A stretch of DNA of 64,000 bases from Flavobacterium denitrificans DSM 15936 (GTDB lineage Bacteria; Bacteroidota; Bacteroidia; Flavobacteriales; Flavobacteriaceae): NCBI RefSeq assembly GCF_000425445.1, contig NZ_KE384378.1, forward strand, positions 483,191 to 547,190, written 5' to 3'. The notes beneath the pieces are model-generated. The model was given only the letters and a program-made list of their open reading frames with translations, did not search any database and was not told the DNA's origin. Within the stretch, counting starts at the first letter, position 1, and every line of letters starts with the position of its first letter. The position numbers and the translations under genes were made by a program. Of this stretch, positions 17,265-25,109 are shown piece by piece.

Positions 17265-17272
17265 CAAATATA
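17265..17272 (-). promoter_or_regulatory. Candidate -7 element for the AraC gene
   Basis: Minus-strand TATATTTG at 17272-17265, 24 nt before the chosen ATG at 17241. A second TATATTTG lies at 17291-17284. Both support the shorter start. Confidence 0.55.
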
Positions 17273-17318
17273 CCTAAAAAAGACAAATATATACCAAATA
17301 AGAACATTTAAAATGGTA

Positions 17319-17326
17319 TAATTTTG
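17319..17326 (+). promoter_or_regulatory. Candidate -7 element for the aldo/keto reductase gene
   Basis: TAATTTTG matches TAnnTTTG and lies 34 nt before ATG 17360. The divergent AraC gene's promoter lies 28-47 nt away, so a single AraC-bound site could control both genes. Confidence 0.6.
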
Positions 17327-17359
17327 CCTCATCAAATTAATCAAAATAAAATTACAATC

Positions 17360-18346
17360 ATGGAATATAGAAAATTAGGCAATTCAGAACTAGAATTATC
17401 AGCTATAACATACGGCGCTTTTGCTATTGGCGGAACCATGTGGGGCGGAACCGAAAAGAAAGATTCAATAGAATCTGTTCAGGCTTCTATTGAACACGGT
17501 GTTACTACAATCGACACTGCTCCTTTTTACGGATTTGGTTTAAGCGAAGAAATGATCGGCGAAGCTATAAAACCTTACGATCGTTCGAAAGTGCAATTGT
17601 TAACCAAATTCGGTTTAGTTTGGGACGGAAGCAACAACGGAAAAGGTGATTTCTTTTTTGATGCTGACGATAACGGAAAACAAGTGCCTATTTACAAATA
17701 CTCATCAAAAGAAAACGTAATTAAGGAAATCGAAGAAAGTTTAAAACGCCTTCAAACTGATTATATCGATTTGCTTCAAATTCACTGGCCGGACAGCACA
17801 ACACCAATTTCTGAAACTATGGAAGCTGTTGAAACCTTAATTCAGCAAGGAAAAATCAAAGCTTTCGGAGTAAGTAATTACAATATTGAACAAATCAAAG
17901 AAGCGCAAAAAACAGTTCAGATTGCATCAGATCAAGTGGCGTATAGCATGTTGAACAGAAGCATCGAAAAAGATTTACTTCCGTTTACCATCGCAGAAAA
18001 CATAGGAATCATTGCGTACAGTCCTATGGAAAGAGGTTTATTGACAGGAAAATATTTCACTGACAGCAAATTAAAAGAAAACGATCACAGAAACGGCTAT
18101 TTCGGAAAATTTGATTTACAGCAAGTAAAAACCTTAATCGAAGAACTAAGTTCACTAGCAAACGACAAACACATTTCGATTGCACAATTGGTATTGCGCT
18201 GGACAACATTACAAAAAGGAATTGCAATAGTTTTAGCGGGTGCCAGAAATGCCGAACAAGCCATTTCAAATGCCAAAACAATGGATTTCGATTTATCAGC
18301 GTCTGAACTTGCTTTCATTAATGAAGCACTTTCTAAACTAGACTAA
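17360..18346 (+). CDS. Aldo/keto reductase
   Basis: A 328-residue NADPH-dependent oxidoreductase. I start at ATG 17360 (MEYRKLGNSELELSAITYGA); the frame extends upstream to 17324 but that would include the promoter. Catalytic tetrad: Asp and Tyr in TIDTAPFYGFGLSEEMIG, Lys in LLTKFGLVW, His in LLQIHWPDST. A cofactor-binding tail is present (IAIVLAGARNAEQAISNA). The overall sequence resembles the potassium-channel-beta/YajO-like AKR branch. The substrate cannot be told from sequence. Divergent AraC regulator upstream; a repeat-rich 400-bp gap follows. Confidence 0.9.
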   Translation: MEYRKLGNSELELSAITYGAFAIGGTMWGGTEKKDSIESVQASIEHGVTTIDTAPFYGFGLSEEMIGEAIKPYDRSKVQLLTKFGLVWDGSNNGKGDFFFDADDNGKQVPIYKYSSKENVIKEIEESLKRLQTDYIDLLQIHWPDSTTPISETMEAVETLIQQGKIKAFGVSNYNIEQIKEAQKTVQIASDQVAYSMLNRSIEKDLLPFTIAENIGIIAYSPMERGLLTGKYFTDSKLKENDHRNGYFGKFDLQQVKTLIEELSSLANDKHISIAQLVLRWTTLQKGIAIVLAGARNAEQAISNAKTMDFDLSASELAFINEALSKLD

Positions 18347-18354
18347 TTATTTTT

Positions 18355-18490
18355 TAAACACATAGAAACATAGTTATTCGTTGCGTACAAAGGCGTTTCA
18401 CTTTTCTAAAAATCACATAGCTATGTGTTAGAAACTAGTTTCTTTCAATTCCCTTTTCAAGAAAGAAAGATCTATGTTTCTATGTGTTTA
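18355..18490. repeat. Dispersed 17-bp-TIR repeat, copy 1
   Basis: Terminal inverted repeats AACACATAGAAACATAG (18357-18373) and CTATGTTTCTATGTGTT (18472-18488) are perfect over 17 bp. Between them lie AAAGGCGTTTCAC (from 18401) and an inner palindrome CACATAGCTATGTG. Three more copies occur at 27790, 48469 and 50289. There is no open frame, so this is a REP/MITE-like element, not an insertion sequence. Confidence 0.85.
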
Positions 18491-18518
18491 AAAAAAATCT
18501 CAACAATTAAAATAATTT

Positions 18519-18606
18519 GGGTGTGCCCCTCCGGGTCGGGCTTTCGGCTATATCTTTTGTTCCATTTCATTCCACAAAAGGATACCGCCTCAATCCCTCA
18601 CACATC
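18519..18606. repeat. Intergenic hairpin element
   Basis: GTGTG at the left end is mirrored by CACAC at the right end, and an inner hairpin ATCTTTTGT/ACAAAAGGAT flanks CCATTTCATTCC. It is locally GC-rich (CCCCTCCGGGTCGGG) compared with its surroundings. It resembles short intergenic repeats I associate with Flavobacterium genomes; no second copy occurs here. Confidence 0.45.
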
Positions 18607-18647
18607 CTTTTTCAAAAGAAACACTTATATCTCAATTTAGGTAAACA

Positions 18648-18710
18648 AAAACTTTGCGACTCTGCGTCTTTGCGAGATTAAAAAATAAAGAAAAAAAATG
18701 CGCCTTTAAA
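18648..18710. repeat. Partial 'CTTTGCGxCTxTGCG' repeat
   Basis: AACTTTGCGACTCTGCG followed by TCTTTGCGAGATTAA shares words with the larger element at 22339-22480 (AATCTCGCAAAGGCGCAGAG), in opposite orientation. With the two repeats before it, it fills the 400-bp gap between the aldo/keto reductase and the MdaB-like gene. I see no gene in that gap. Confidence 0.55.
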
Positions 18711-18747
18711 TTTCAATATAAAGACGTTAATAAAACCAATAGTAAAA

Positions 18748-19353
18748 ATGAAAAAGATATTCATAATTAACGGCGGACAGAAATTCGCACATTCAGGCGG
18801 AAAATTCAACAGAACAGTTCAGGACTGGACAACCGAATTTCTTTCCAAAAACAACGAATACGAAATCAAAACAACTCACGTAGAAGACGATATCGATCTT
18901 GACAAAGAAGTAGAAAAATTTGTTTGGGCAGATGTAATCATTTACCATACACCAGTTTGGTGGTTTCAGTTGCCAAACCTTTTCAAAAAATACATCGACG
19001 ATGTTTTCACCGCAGGTCACAATAAAGGAATTTACAAAAGCGATGGGAGAAGCCGTGTAAATCCAGACATCAACTACGGAACTGGCGGACTTTTACACGG
19101 ACGCAAATACATGCTGACTACAAGCTGGAATGCACCTGCAACTGCTTTTACTTTACCTGGAGAATTTTTTAATCAAACTTCTGTTGATGAAGGCGTAATG
19201 TTTGGTTTCCATAAAATGAACAAATTCACAGGAATGGAAAAACTAAACGGATTTCATTTTCATGATGTTGAAAAAGGAGCAACACCAGAAAATATCATTA
19301 TCTTTAAAGAAGAATACACCAAACACTTAGAACAAACTTTTAAAAACCTATAA
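18748..19353 (+). CDS. MdaB-like NAD(P)H quinone oxidoreductase
   Basis: A 201-residue flavodoxin-fold protein. The N-terminal beta strand is FIINGGQKFAHSGGKFN. VIIYHTPVWWFQLPNLFKKY is the usual flavin-site segment of MdaB-type NADPH:quinone reductases, and YGTGGLLHGRKYMLTTSWNA completes the domain. These enzymes reduce quinones by two electrons and guard against quinone and redox stress. The next gene, 2 nt downstream, encodes an ABM-domain protein, the same pairing as mdaB-ygiN in E. coli, which supports both assignments. ATG at 18748 gives the conserved start. Confidence 0.9.
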   Translation: MKKIFIINGGQKFAHSGGKFNRTVQDWTTEFLSKNNEYEIKTTHVEDDIDLDKEVEKFVWADVIIYHTPVWWFQLPNLFKKYIDDVFTAGHNKGIYKSDGRSRVNPDINYGTGGLLHGRKYMLTTSWNAPATAFTLPGEFFNQTSVDEGVMFGFHKMNKFTGMEKLNGFHFHDVEKGATPENIIIFKEEYTKHLEQTFKNL

Positions 19354-19355
19354 TT

Positions 19356-19634
19356 ATGATTTCGATTACAGCAATTTTAAAAAGTAAACCAGAGCATTTA
19401 ATTGAAGTTCAAAACCTGCTGACTCATCTGGTAACGGAAACTAGAAAAGAAGAAGCTTGCATTCGTTACGATTTACATACCTCCGAAAATGTTTTTATTC
19501 TTTGGGAAGAATGGAAAGATCAACCGGGATTAGATCTTCACAACAATCAATCCTACTTGCAAGAATTCATCAAAAAAACAGAATCCTTGGTTTCAACTCC
19601 AATACAGGTTTACAAAACAGTTCAAATTTTATAA
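19356..19634 (+). CDS. YgiN-like quinol monooxygenase (ABM domain)
   Basis: A 92-residue antibiotic-biosynthesis-monooxygenase-fold protein: ISITAILKSKPEHLIEVQNL, then ACIRYDLH and FILWEEWKDQPGLDLH, and a C-terminal strand PIQVYKTVQIL. The E-x-x-C-I-R-Y-D and W-E-x-W signatures fit YgiN. It lies 2 nt after the MdaB-like gene, so the two are one operon and probably cycle quinones in the cytoplasm. Length and fold are normal for the family. Confidence 0.87.
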   Translation: MISITAILKSKPEHLIEVQNLLTHLVTETRKEEACIRYDLHTSENVFILWEEWKDQPGLDLHNNQSYLQEFIKKTESLVSTPIQVYKTVQIL

Positions 19635-19650
19635 CTTAATTTCAGACTCT

Positions 19651-19734
19651 CCTGCAAGGTTTTTTTAAACCTTGTAGGTATAACTTTTAACGCTCTTCCC
19701 AAAAAGACCTACAAGGTTTAAAAAACTTTGCAGG
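19651..19734. repeat. Large intergenic hairpin (CCTGCAAGG element)
   Basis: The left arm (19651-19679, beginning CCTGCAAGGT, ending CCTTGTAGGT) is nearly the reverse complement of the right arm (19707-19734, ACCTACAAGG to TTTGCAGG). The loop is 27 nt. It could end the mdaB-like operon as a very strong hairpin. Confidence 0.7.
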
Positions 19735-19823
19735 ACGACAAACTGTTACAGATATAACTTATTTCTTTAAAATAATTATTAAGAAAAAAGCTAAATTGCC
19801 TAAAATTCAGAAACATGTATTTT

Positions 19824-20285
19824 ATGAGCAAATATCATCTTGCCGAAATTAACATCGCAAAAATGAAAGGCGTCGACATCAACGATCCTATCATGAAAGA
19901 ATTTGTAGACAATTTAGATCTTGTAAACACCTTGGCAGAAAACAGCGAAGGATTTGTCTGGCGTTTAAAAGACGACAGTTACAATGCCACAAACTTAAAT
20001 CCATACAATGACGAGCAGATAATTGTAAATGTTTCAGTTTGGGAAAACATCGAAACTTTGGAACATTATATGTACAAAACTTTTCACAGTGAGTTTCTAA
20101 AACGCCGAAAAGAATGGTTTCAGAAATTCGGAAAAGCACACACTGCCATGTGGTGGATTCCTGCAGGCCATATTCCAACACTTGAAGAAGCCGTTGAAAA
20201 ACTAGATTACTTACAACAAAACGGAGCTTCAGAACTTGCTTTTGATTTAAGAAGCAAGTTTCCTGCTCCAAAGCAAATTGCATAG
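19824..20285 (+). CDS. DUF3291 domain protein
   Basis: A 153-residue protein from ATG 19824 (MSKYHLAEINIAKMKGVDIN); the ATG 9 nt earlier is less typical. FVDNLDLVNTLAENSEGFVW, NVSVWENIETLEHYMYKTFH and MWWIPAGHIPTLEEAVEKL match DUF3291, a ferredoxin-like-fold family related to small monooxygenases. The exact reaction is unknown. No signal peptide. It stands alone between two hairpin elements, and no promoter is obvious. Confidence 0.82.
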   Translation: MSKYHLAEINIAKMKGVDINDPIMKEFVDNLDLVNTLAENSEGFVWRLKDDSYNATNLNPYNDEQIIVNVSVWENIETLEHYMYKTFHSEFLKRRKEWFQKFGKAHTAMWWIPAGHIPTLEEAVEKLDYLQQNGASELAFDLRSKFPAPKQIA

Positions 20286-20292
20286 TTATTTG

Positions 20293-20407
20293 TTCGCCAC
20301 GACCCGAGCGATAGCGAACTGGCCAAGCAATTACACTAATTTGCACTAATTTTTATTATGCAAGTGAAAAAATTAATTCGTGAAAATTCGTGTAATTCGT
20401 GGCAAAC
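20293..20407. repeat. Intergenic inverted repeat (AATTCGTGGCAAA family), copy A
   Basis: The right end AATTCGTGTAATTCGTGGC is mirrored at the left by GCCACGA and ATTACACTAATTTGCACTAA. The left arm is split by about 26 nt (CCCGAGCGATAGCGAACT and following bases). A second family member lies at 47222-47309. Confidence 0.65.
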
Positions 20408-20412
20408 CTTTT

Positions 20413-21120
20413 TTATTTAATTCCGCCAAAAGCTCCGAAACACATATTTTTATGCAAAATTTCGACTTTTGAAAAACCAACTTTTTTCATCAAATCCAAT
20501 TGATAATTCATAGATCTTGGAGTGTCTTCTTTAGCGATATAATCAAATACATTTTGGCGATATTCTGCCCCTCCAATTCCTTCTAAATATTCGCCGTAAC
20601 GTTGCCAGGTATATTCGTTTAATAATTCCGTGTCTTGCGTAATCAAATCCGAAATCATAAAACATCCTCCAGGTTTTAATAATTTGAATATTTTTTCGAA
20701 CGTTGTTTCCCAATCCTGATCATCTCTCAAATGATGCAAAACTGCACCGGCCAAAATAATATCAAACTGATTTTCCGGCAAAGCTACTTCGCGGATATCA
20801 CCTTGCTTAATCTCAACTTTTCCGCTCGTTTCTGCCGAAACTCTTTCGAAAGCTTTCTCCAACATTGGCAAACTTAAATCGACCAAAGTACAGTTTAAAT
20901 TTGGTAATTTAGACAACATCATTAAAGTATAATTTCCTGCGCCACAGCCAATATCCAAAACATGCGTCGCATTGGGAACAATTCGTTTTGAAGCTTCCGT
21001 TATTAATTCCAAAGAAACTTTAGCATCGATCGTAGACAACTGTCCCGTTTCTAAATTCGAAAATCGTTCGACATCATTATCAAAACGTTCTTTGATTTCT
21101 GTAATAGTTGATTTTTTCAT
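20413..21120 (-). CDS. Class I SAM-dependent methyltransferase
   Basis: A 235-residue Rossmann-fold methyltransferase. Motif I is HVLDIGCGAGNYTLMML; the acidic end of strand 2 is in CTLVDLSLPMLEKAF; motif II/III region EIKQGDIREVALPENQFDII; post-motif LKPGGCFMISDLI. It resembles UbiE/COQ5-like small-molecule methyltransferases. The substrate is unknown. Convergent with the DUF3291 gene and divergent from the LysR gene, with a repeat-filled 316-bp gap between; the LysR protein could control it. Confidence 0.85.
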   Translation of the reverse strand: MKKSTITEIKERFDNDVERFSNLETGQLSTIDAKVSLELITEASKRIVPNATHVLDIGCGAGNYTLMMLSKLPNLNCTLVDLSLPMLEKAFERVSAETSGKVEIKQGDIREVALPENQFDIILAGAVLHHLRDDQDWETTFEKIFKLLKPGGCFMISDLITQDTELLNEYTWQRYGEYLEGIGGAEYRQNVFDYIAKEDTPRSMNYQLDLMKKVGFSKVEILHKNMCFGAFGGIK

Positions 21121-21140
21121 TGTCTTTTGTTTTTTTTTAA

Positions 21141-21360
21141 TCTCTCGCAGATCTAGCAGATTTAGGGGATCTTTTTGCTATTATAGATCGGAAAATTTAA
21201 TGATTAAGAATGATTTTAATAAAATTAATTAATAATCTGCCCTATCTGCTAAATCTGCGAGAGAACTTTTTTTAGTGTTATAAGTTTTTTAATATTTGTT
21301 ATTCGTTACAACTTTCACTTTTAACGTTTCACATCTAACATCTAACATCTAACATTTAAC
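21141..21360. repeat. Inverted repeat (TCTCTCGCAGAT element) and short tandem repeat
   Basis: TCTCTCGCAGATCTAGCAGA at 21141 is mirrored by ATCTGCTAAATCTGCGAGAG ending at 21264, giving a 124-bp hairpin-forming element. Then CATCTAACATCTAACATCTA at 21332 onward is a short run of ACATCTA units. Together they occupy most of the 316-bp gap between the methyltransferase and LysR genes. A fragment of the same element (AAATCTGCGAGAGG) recurs near 24040. Confidence 0.65.
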
Positions 21361-21387
21361 TCAAAACCAAAACTACCTCTTTCATAA

Positions 21388-21435
21388 ATACTTTAAAAAT
21401 ACTATTTTTGTCAATTAATAATACTTTAAAAGTAT
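21388..21435 (+). promoter_or_regulatory. LysR gene promoter with paired operators
   Basis: The -7 box TATTTTTG (21403-21410) is flanked by two 15-bp repeats: ATACTTTAAAAATAC (21388-21402) and ATACTTTAAAAGTAT (21421-21435), the second a perfect dyad. They are 33 bp apart and the second ends one base before the ATG, well placed for autorepression. That the downstream LysR protein binds them is inferred. Confidence 0.6.
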
Positions 21436-21436
21436 C

Positions 21437-22324
21437 ATGGAATTACGTCACTTAAAATATTTTTTGGCTGTAGCCGAAGAACTAAACTTTACAAAAGCTT
21501 CAGAAAAACTCTTTATTTCTCAACCTCCATTGAGCCGACAAATAGCGGAATTGGAAGAAGAACTTCAGGCAAAGCTTTTCATTAGAAACAATAAAAAAGT
21601 AGAATTGACCGAAGCTGGGAAATATTTCGAAAAAGAAGTCAAATCAATTTTTCAAGATCTGGAACGCATTTCCGTTAAAACAAAAAAGATTGCCGAGAAT
21701 GTTTCGGGCGAATTCAGAATCGCTTATATCAGCTCGATATATTCTGCCGTGATTTCAGATTTGATAAAACATTTAAAAGCACAATTTCCGTATGTAAATT
21801 TCAAACTTTTCGAAATTTCAACAACGAAACAAATCGATGCTTTGGAACAAGGAAAAATCGAAATGGGAATTATTCGTTCGCCGATTCATTCTCCAAAAAT
21901 AAAATCACATTTATGGTTTAAAGACGGATTCTCATTGGTTTACAATAAAAATGCTTTTCAGGTAAAATCAGAAAATGAGATTTTAAAATTGAAAGACGAA
22001 ACATTTGTTTTCTTCAACAAAGATTACGCACCACATTATCACAAAGTTTTGCTGGAACTTTGCGCTTTTTATGGCTTTACGCCAAAGATTATTCATGAAG
22101 CTAATAATATCAATTCCATCGTACAATTGGTTAAAAACGGATTAGGAATTTCGATTGTTCCTTCGAACATTGCCAGAAATAATCAGGATCCTGAAATTGG
22201 TTTTGTTGAATTGAAAAAGGTAAATCTAAAAACAGATGTTTCGATTATCACTTCGAGGGAAGATGATTCTGAAATTACAAAAACTGCTGTTGCTTTTTTA
22301 TTGAATAAAAGTAGTTCATGCTAA
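21437..22324 (+). CDS. LysR-family transcriptional regulator
   Basis: A 295-residue LysR regulator. The N-terminal winged HTH is canonical (MELRHLKYFLAVAEELNFTK, AEKLFISQPPLSRQIAELEE, LFIRNNKKVELTEAGKYF). The effector domain runs from about residue 90 (FRIAYISSIYSAVISDLIKH). The variant KASEKLFISQPPLSRQI and HLKYF start resemble the CatM/BenM-like branch. The target is unknown; the paired ATACTTTAAAA repeats over its own promoter suggest autoregulation, and the divergent methyltransferase is a candidate target. Confidence 0.9.
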   Translation: MELRHLKYFLAVAEELNFTKASEKLFISQPPLSRQIAELEEELQAKLFIRNNKKVELTEAGKYFEKEVKSIFQDLERISVKTKKIAENVSGEFRIAYISSIYSAVISDLIKHLKAQFPYVNFKLFEISTTKQIDALEQGKIEMGIIRSPIHSPKIKSHLWFKDGFSLVYNKNAFQVKSENEILKLKDETFVFFNKDYAPHYHKVLLELCAFYGFTPKIIHEANNINSIVQLVKNGLGISIVPSNIARNNQDPEIGFVELKKVNLKTDVSIITSREDDSEITKTAVAFLLNKSSSC

Positions 22325-22338
22325 GTTTTGTGGTGAAA

Positions 22339-22480
22339 TTAATCTCGCAAAGGCGCAGAGTCGCAAAGTTTTTTTATAATTTAATCTGTGGCAAAAAAAC
22401 TTTGCGCCTTCGCTCCCGATAGCTATCGGGATTGCGAGATTAAATTATAAAAAAACTTTCCGCCTTAGCGCCTTCGTGGC
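22339..22480. repeat. Intergenic inverted repeat (TCTCGCAAAGGCGCAGAG family)
   Basis: Left arm TTAATCTCGCAAAGGCGCAG; complementary words follow as TTTGCGCCTTCGC and ATTGCGAGATTAA. In the middle is a small palindrome CCCGATAGCTATCGGG, a motif that recurs as CCCCGATAATTATCGGG at 27644. It fills most of the gap before the DUF2130 gene. No coding frame. Confidence 0.7.
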
Positions 22481-22585
22481 CATAACAAAAATTCGTTACA
22501 ATTTAGTACAGAAATCCACATTATAAAAAGAGAACTTTTAAATACCTTAGCAAATTCAAATTCTACAATAAAAATTCAATATAAA

Positions 22586-23872
22586 ATGGCTGAGCAATCT
22601 TCAATTCAGTGTCCAAACTGCGGAACTCCTATCGATGTCAATGATGTTTTAAAACATCAATTGGAAGACAGCATCCGTAAAGAATTTCAACAAAAAGCAA
22701 CTATTCAGAACAAAGAATTAGAGCTTAAAAATGAGCAATTAGACAAAGCTAAAGCCGAATTTGAAGCCAAAAAGAAACAAGAAAATGAACTTTTTGCGGA
22801 GCGTTTGGAACGTGAAAGAAAAATCGCTGAAAAAGAAATTTCTGAAAAACTAAAAACCAAACTCGAAGAAGAAAACAAAGACCGTTTGCTTTTAATGGAA
22901 AAAGAACTCTCTGAAAAATCCGAAAAAATCAGGGAATTAAATAAAATGGAAGGTGAAATCGCCAAATTACAGCGCGAAAAACTGGAAATGAAAGATGCTA
23001 TTCAGGCCGAAGCCGAAAAACAATTGAACACGCAATTGGCCTTGGAACGCGAAAAAATCAGAAAACAGGAAGATGATAAAAACGAGTTAAAATTTAAAGA
23101 ACTTCAAAAGCAATTAGAAGAACAGAAAAAATTAACCGAAGAAATGAAACGCAAGCAGGAACAAGGTTCTATGCAATTGCAAGGCGAAGTAATGGAACTG
23201 GCAATCGAAGAATGGCTAGCCAACAATTTTCCGCTTGACAGCATCGACGAAGTTAAAAAAGGTGCAAATGGTGCCGATTGTCTTCAGATTGTAAACACCC
23301 GCGAGCATCAAAACTGCGGTTCGATTTATTACGAAAGCAAAAGAACAAAAGCTTTTCAACCTTCATGGATTGAAAAATTCAAAAACGATATTCGAATTAA
23401 AAGAGCCAATATCGGAGTTTTGGTAACCGAAGTTATGCCAAACGGAATGGATCGAATGGGCATGCGCGACGGAATCTGGATTTGTACGTATGAAGAATTT
23501 AAAGGTTTGAGCGCTGTTTTGCGTCAATCCTTAATTCAGATCAATCAAGCCGTTCAGGCGCAGGAAAACAAAGGCGATAAAATGTCAATGTTGTATGATT
23601 TCTTAACGAGCAACGAGTTCCGTTTGCAGATTGAAGGAATAGTAGAAGGTTTTACACAAATGCAAAGCGACTTAGATTCAGAGAAAAGAGCAATGCAGAG
23701 AATCTGGAAACAACGCGAAAAACAAATCGAAAAAGTAGTTCATAATACTTTAGGAATGTATGGTTCGATTCGTGGTATTGCCGGAAATGCAGTTCAAAGC
23801 GTGAAAGCTTTAGAATTGGATTTTATTGAAGGTGATGACGAAGAGGAAGAAACTAAGGAATTGCTTGAGTAA
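22586..23872 (+). CDS. DUF2130 domain protein
   Basis: A 428-residue protein. The N-terminus has a zinc-ribbon-like CPNCGTPIDVNDVLKHQLED. Residues about 25-205 are a continuous Glu/Lys coiled coil. The DUF2130 domain follows: GEVMELAIEEWLANNFPLD, GADCLQIVNTREHQNCGSIY, YESKRTKAFQPSWIEKFKND, NIGVLVTEVMPNGMDRMGMR. The D...E-x-K arrangement (GADC, then ESK) resembles a PD-(D/E)xK nuclease core, so a DNA-acting role is plausible but unproven. C-terminal helices end in an acidic tail. Single gene, no clear operon. Confidence 0.85.
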   Translation: MAEQSSIQCPNCGTPIDVNDVLKHQLEDSIRKEFQQKATIQNKELELKNEQLDKAKAEFEAKKKQENELFAERLERERKIAEKEISEKLKTKLEEENKDRLLLMEKELSEKSEKIRELNKMEGEIAKLQREKLEMKDAIQAEAEKQLNTQLALEREKIRKQEDDKNELKFKELQKQLEEQKKLTEEMKRKQEQGSMQLQGEVMELAIEEWLANNFPLDSIDEVKKGANGADCLQIVNTREHQNCGSIYYESKRTKAFQPSWIEKFKNDIRIKRANIGVLVTEVMPNGMDRMGMRDGIWICTYEEFKGLSAVLRQSLIQINQAVQAQENKGDKMSMLYDFLTSNEFRLQIEGIVEGFTQMQSDLDSEKRAMQRIWKQREKQIEKVVHNTLGMYGSIRGIAGNAVQSVKALELDFIEGDDEEEETKELLE

Positions 23873-23906
23873 AATCACTGGTGAAAGCAACAAATTCACC
23901 ACAATA

Positions 23907-24009
23907 TTGTCATTTCGACGAAGGAGAAATCTCCACGAGAAGCTCCACAAAGATTGGACTCTTAGTACGGAGTTACTTGCGAAGATTTCTCCTTCGTCGA
24001 AATTGACAA
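23907..24009. repeat. Intergenic hairpin (CATTTCGACGAAGGAGAAATC family), copy A
   Basis: The left arm TGTCATTTCGACGAAGGAGA is mirrored by TCTCCTTCGTCGAAATTGACA. The interior carries ACAAAGATTGG and TACGGAG, which recur in copy B at 44691-44792. Confidence 0.75.
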
Positions 24010-24065
24010 AAAATACGTAAAAAATCTGCTTCATCAACCAAATCTGCGAGAGGAAAAAACAAAAT

Positions 24066-24839
24066 CTAATCAACTTTTTTAAACACCAAAAGCTTTGCTG
24101 AAGGGTTTGACAATGTCAATCTGTTGTTTTCTATTGAATAAGTAGTCGTACTCTGCAAAGCTTTCACAAATTCACCTTCTTTATTCCCTTGAGGACAAGC
24201 CATAAGAGTCGAAATCACTTTAGTAAAACGCAATAAGTCCTTTTCATAAAAAATAGAACCACTCATTGAATTACAACCACCATAACCCGAAAATCTATTT
24301 TCGCTCGAATTAATTTCAATTCTCGGCATTTCTTTCTGGAAATCAGTTGCAAAAACTTTATAACCATTTAATTCTTCCAAAACCCAAATATCATGAAGAC
24401 GATAATCGGTTAAATATTTTCCGCATCCGCTTAATTTTTTCGTTTCTAATTCCGAATTATTTTTGATTTCGACCTTTATACTATAAGGAGAAATTGCTCC
24501 AGACATCGAATCCTGACAATCCAATTGCTGAATTGTAATTGTCGCCGAAGCAGTTTCATTACTTACTTTATACATTTTTACATTCGCATCCATTGCTTTA
24601 ATCGCTTCAGCAGCAGGAAAACTGATTTTCTCTTTCCCAGGAATTAATGATGTAAAAACGATTTCTTCCTTCCCTATTTTGATTCCCCAAAATGGTTCGT
24701 TTCCAGTTCCTTTAAAATAATATTTTAAATCTTCTTCTGTAGAACTTGGTGAAGTTGTCCCGCCCGATTCTTTGCTTGCTGTTGTCTTACAGCCTATCAT
24801 AAAAATTGATAATAACAATATTGAAAGTATTTTTTTCAT
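24066..24839 (-). CDS. META-domain lipoprotein
   Basis: A 257-residue lipoprotein: signal MKKILSILLLSIFMIGC with Cys17 lipidated, then a Ser/Thr-rich linker. Residues about 40-140 match a COG3650-like module (GTGNEPFWGIKIGKEEIVFT and DCQDSMSGAISPYSIKV). From about 155 there is a META domain (WVLEELNGYKVFATDF, SGYGGCNSMSGSIFY, ISTLMACPQGNKEGEFVKAL). META proteins such as HslJ are linked to heat or drug resistance. Single gene, convergent with DUF2130; separated from nirB by 270 bp of promoter DNA. Confidence 0.88.
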   Translation of the reverse strand: MKKILSILLLSIFMIGCKTTASKESGGTTSPSSTEEDLKYYFKGTGNEPFWGIKIGKEEIVFTSLIPGKEKISFPAAEAIKAMDANVKMYKVSNETASATITIQQLDCQDSMSGAISPYSIKVEIKNNSELETKKLSGCGKYLTDYRLHDIWVLEELNGYKVFATDFQKEMPRIEINSSENRFSGYGGCNSMSGSIFYEKDLLRFTKVISTLMACPQGNKEGEFVKALQSTTTYSIENNRLTLSNPSAKLLVFKKVD

Positions 24840-24980
24840 GAGATTTTAGTTTAAATAAATGTTCCTTTAAAAAAAAACACGTAAAATTCTTATGAATTTA
24901 CAACATTTTTTTGAAATGCTTATTTAGAATCCTTTCAAATTTAAAAAAACTAAGTAGCTATAAAATCAATCAAAACCCGC

Positions 24981-25083
24981 ACTACGTATAAGATTAAGAC
25001 AAAGTACGTAGTCAACAAAACATATCTACTACTTAAAAAATATTAAGTTTACGTATTTTTATAAGTATAAATACTTATATTTG
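24981..25083 (+). promoter_or_regulatory. nirB promoter with TAMGTA palindromes
   Basis: The -7 box TATATTTG lies at 25076-25083. A perfect palindrome TAAGTA-TAAA-TACTTA (25062-25077) ends on the TA of this box. Further upstream are TACGTA at 24983, 25005 (with flanks ACTACGTA and TACGTAGT as an inverted pair) and 25050. There is no TTTG at -33, so an activator is probably needed. The same palindrome in the same place occurs before narB, moeA and narK. Confidence 0.75.
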
Positions 25084-25109
25084 CGTAGTAATACTTAATT
25101 AAAGAAATC

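Noticed and set aside
18425..18640. 71-residue frame in the gap after the aldo/keto reductase
   Set aside because: It spans two repeat elements and has no promoter or conserved-looking sequence.
23826..24073. Short frames on both strands after the DUF2130 gene
   Set aside because: They lie across the CATTTCGACGAAGGAG hairpin and overlap the DUF2130 end; no coding signal.
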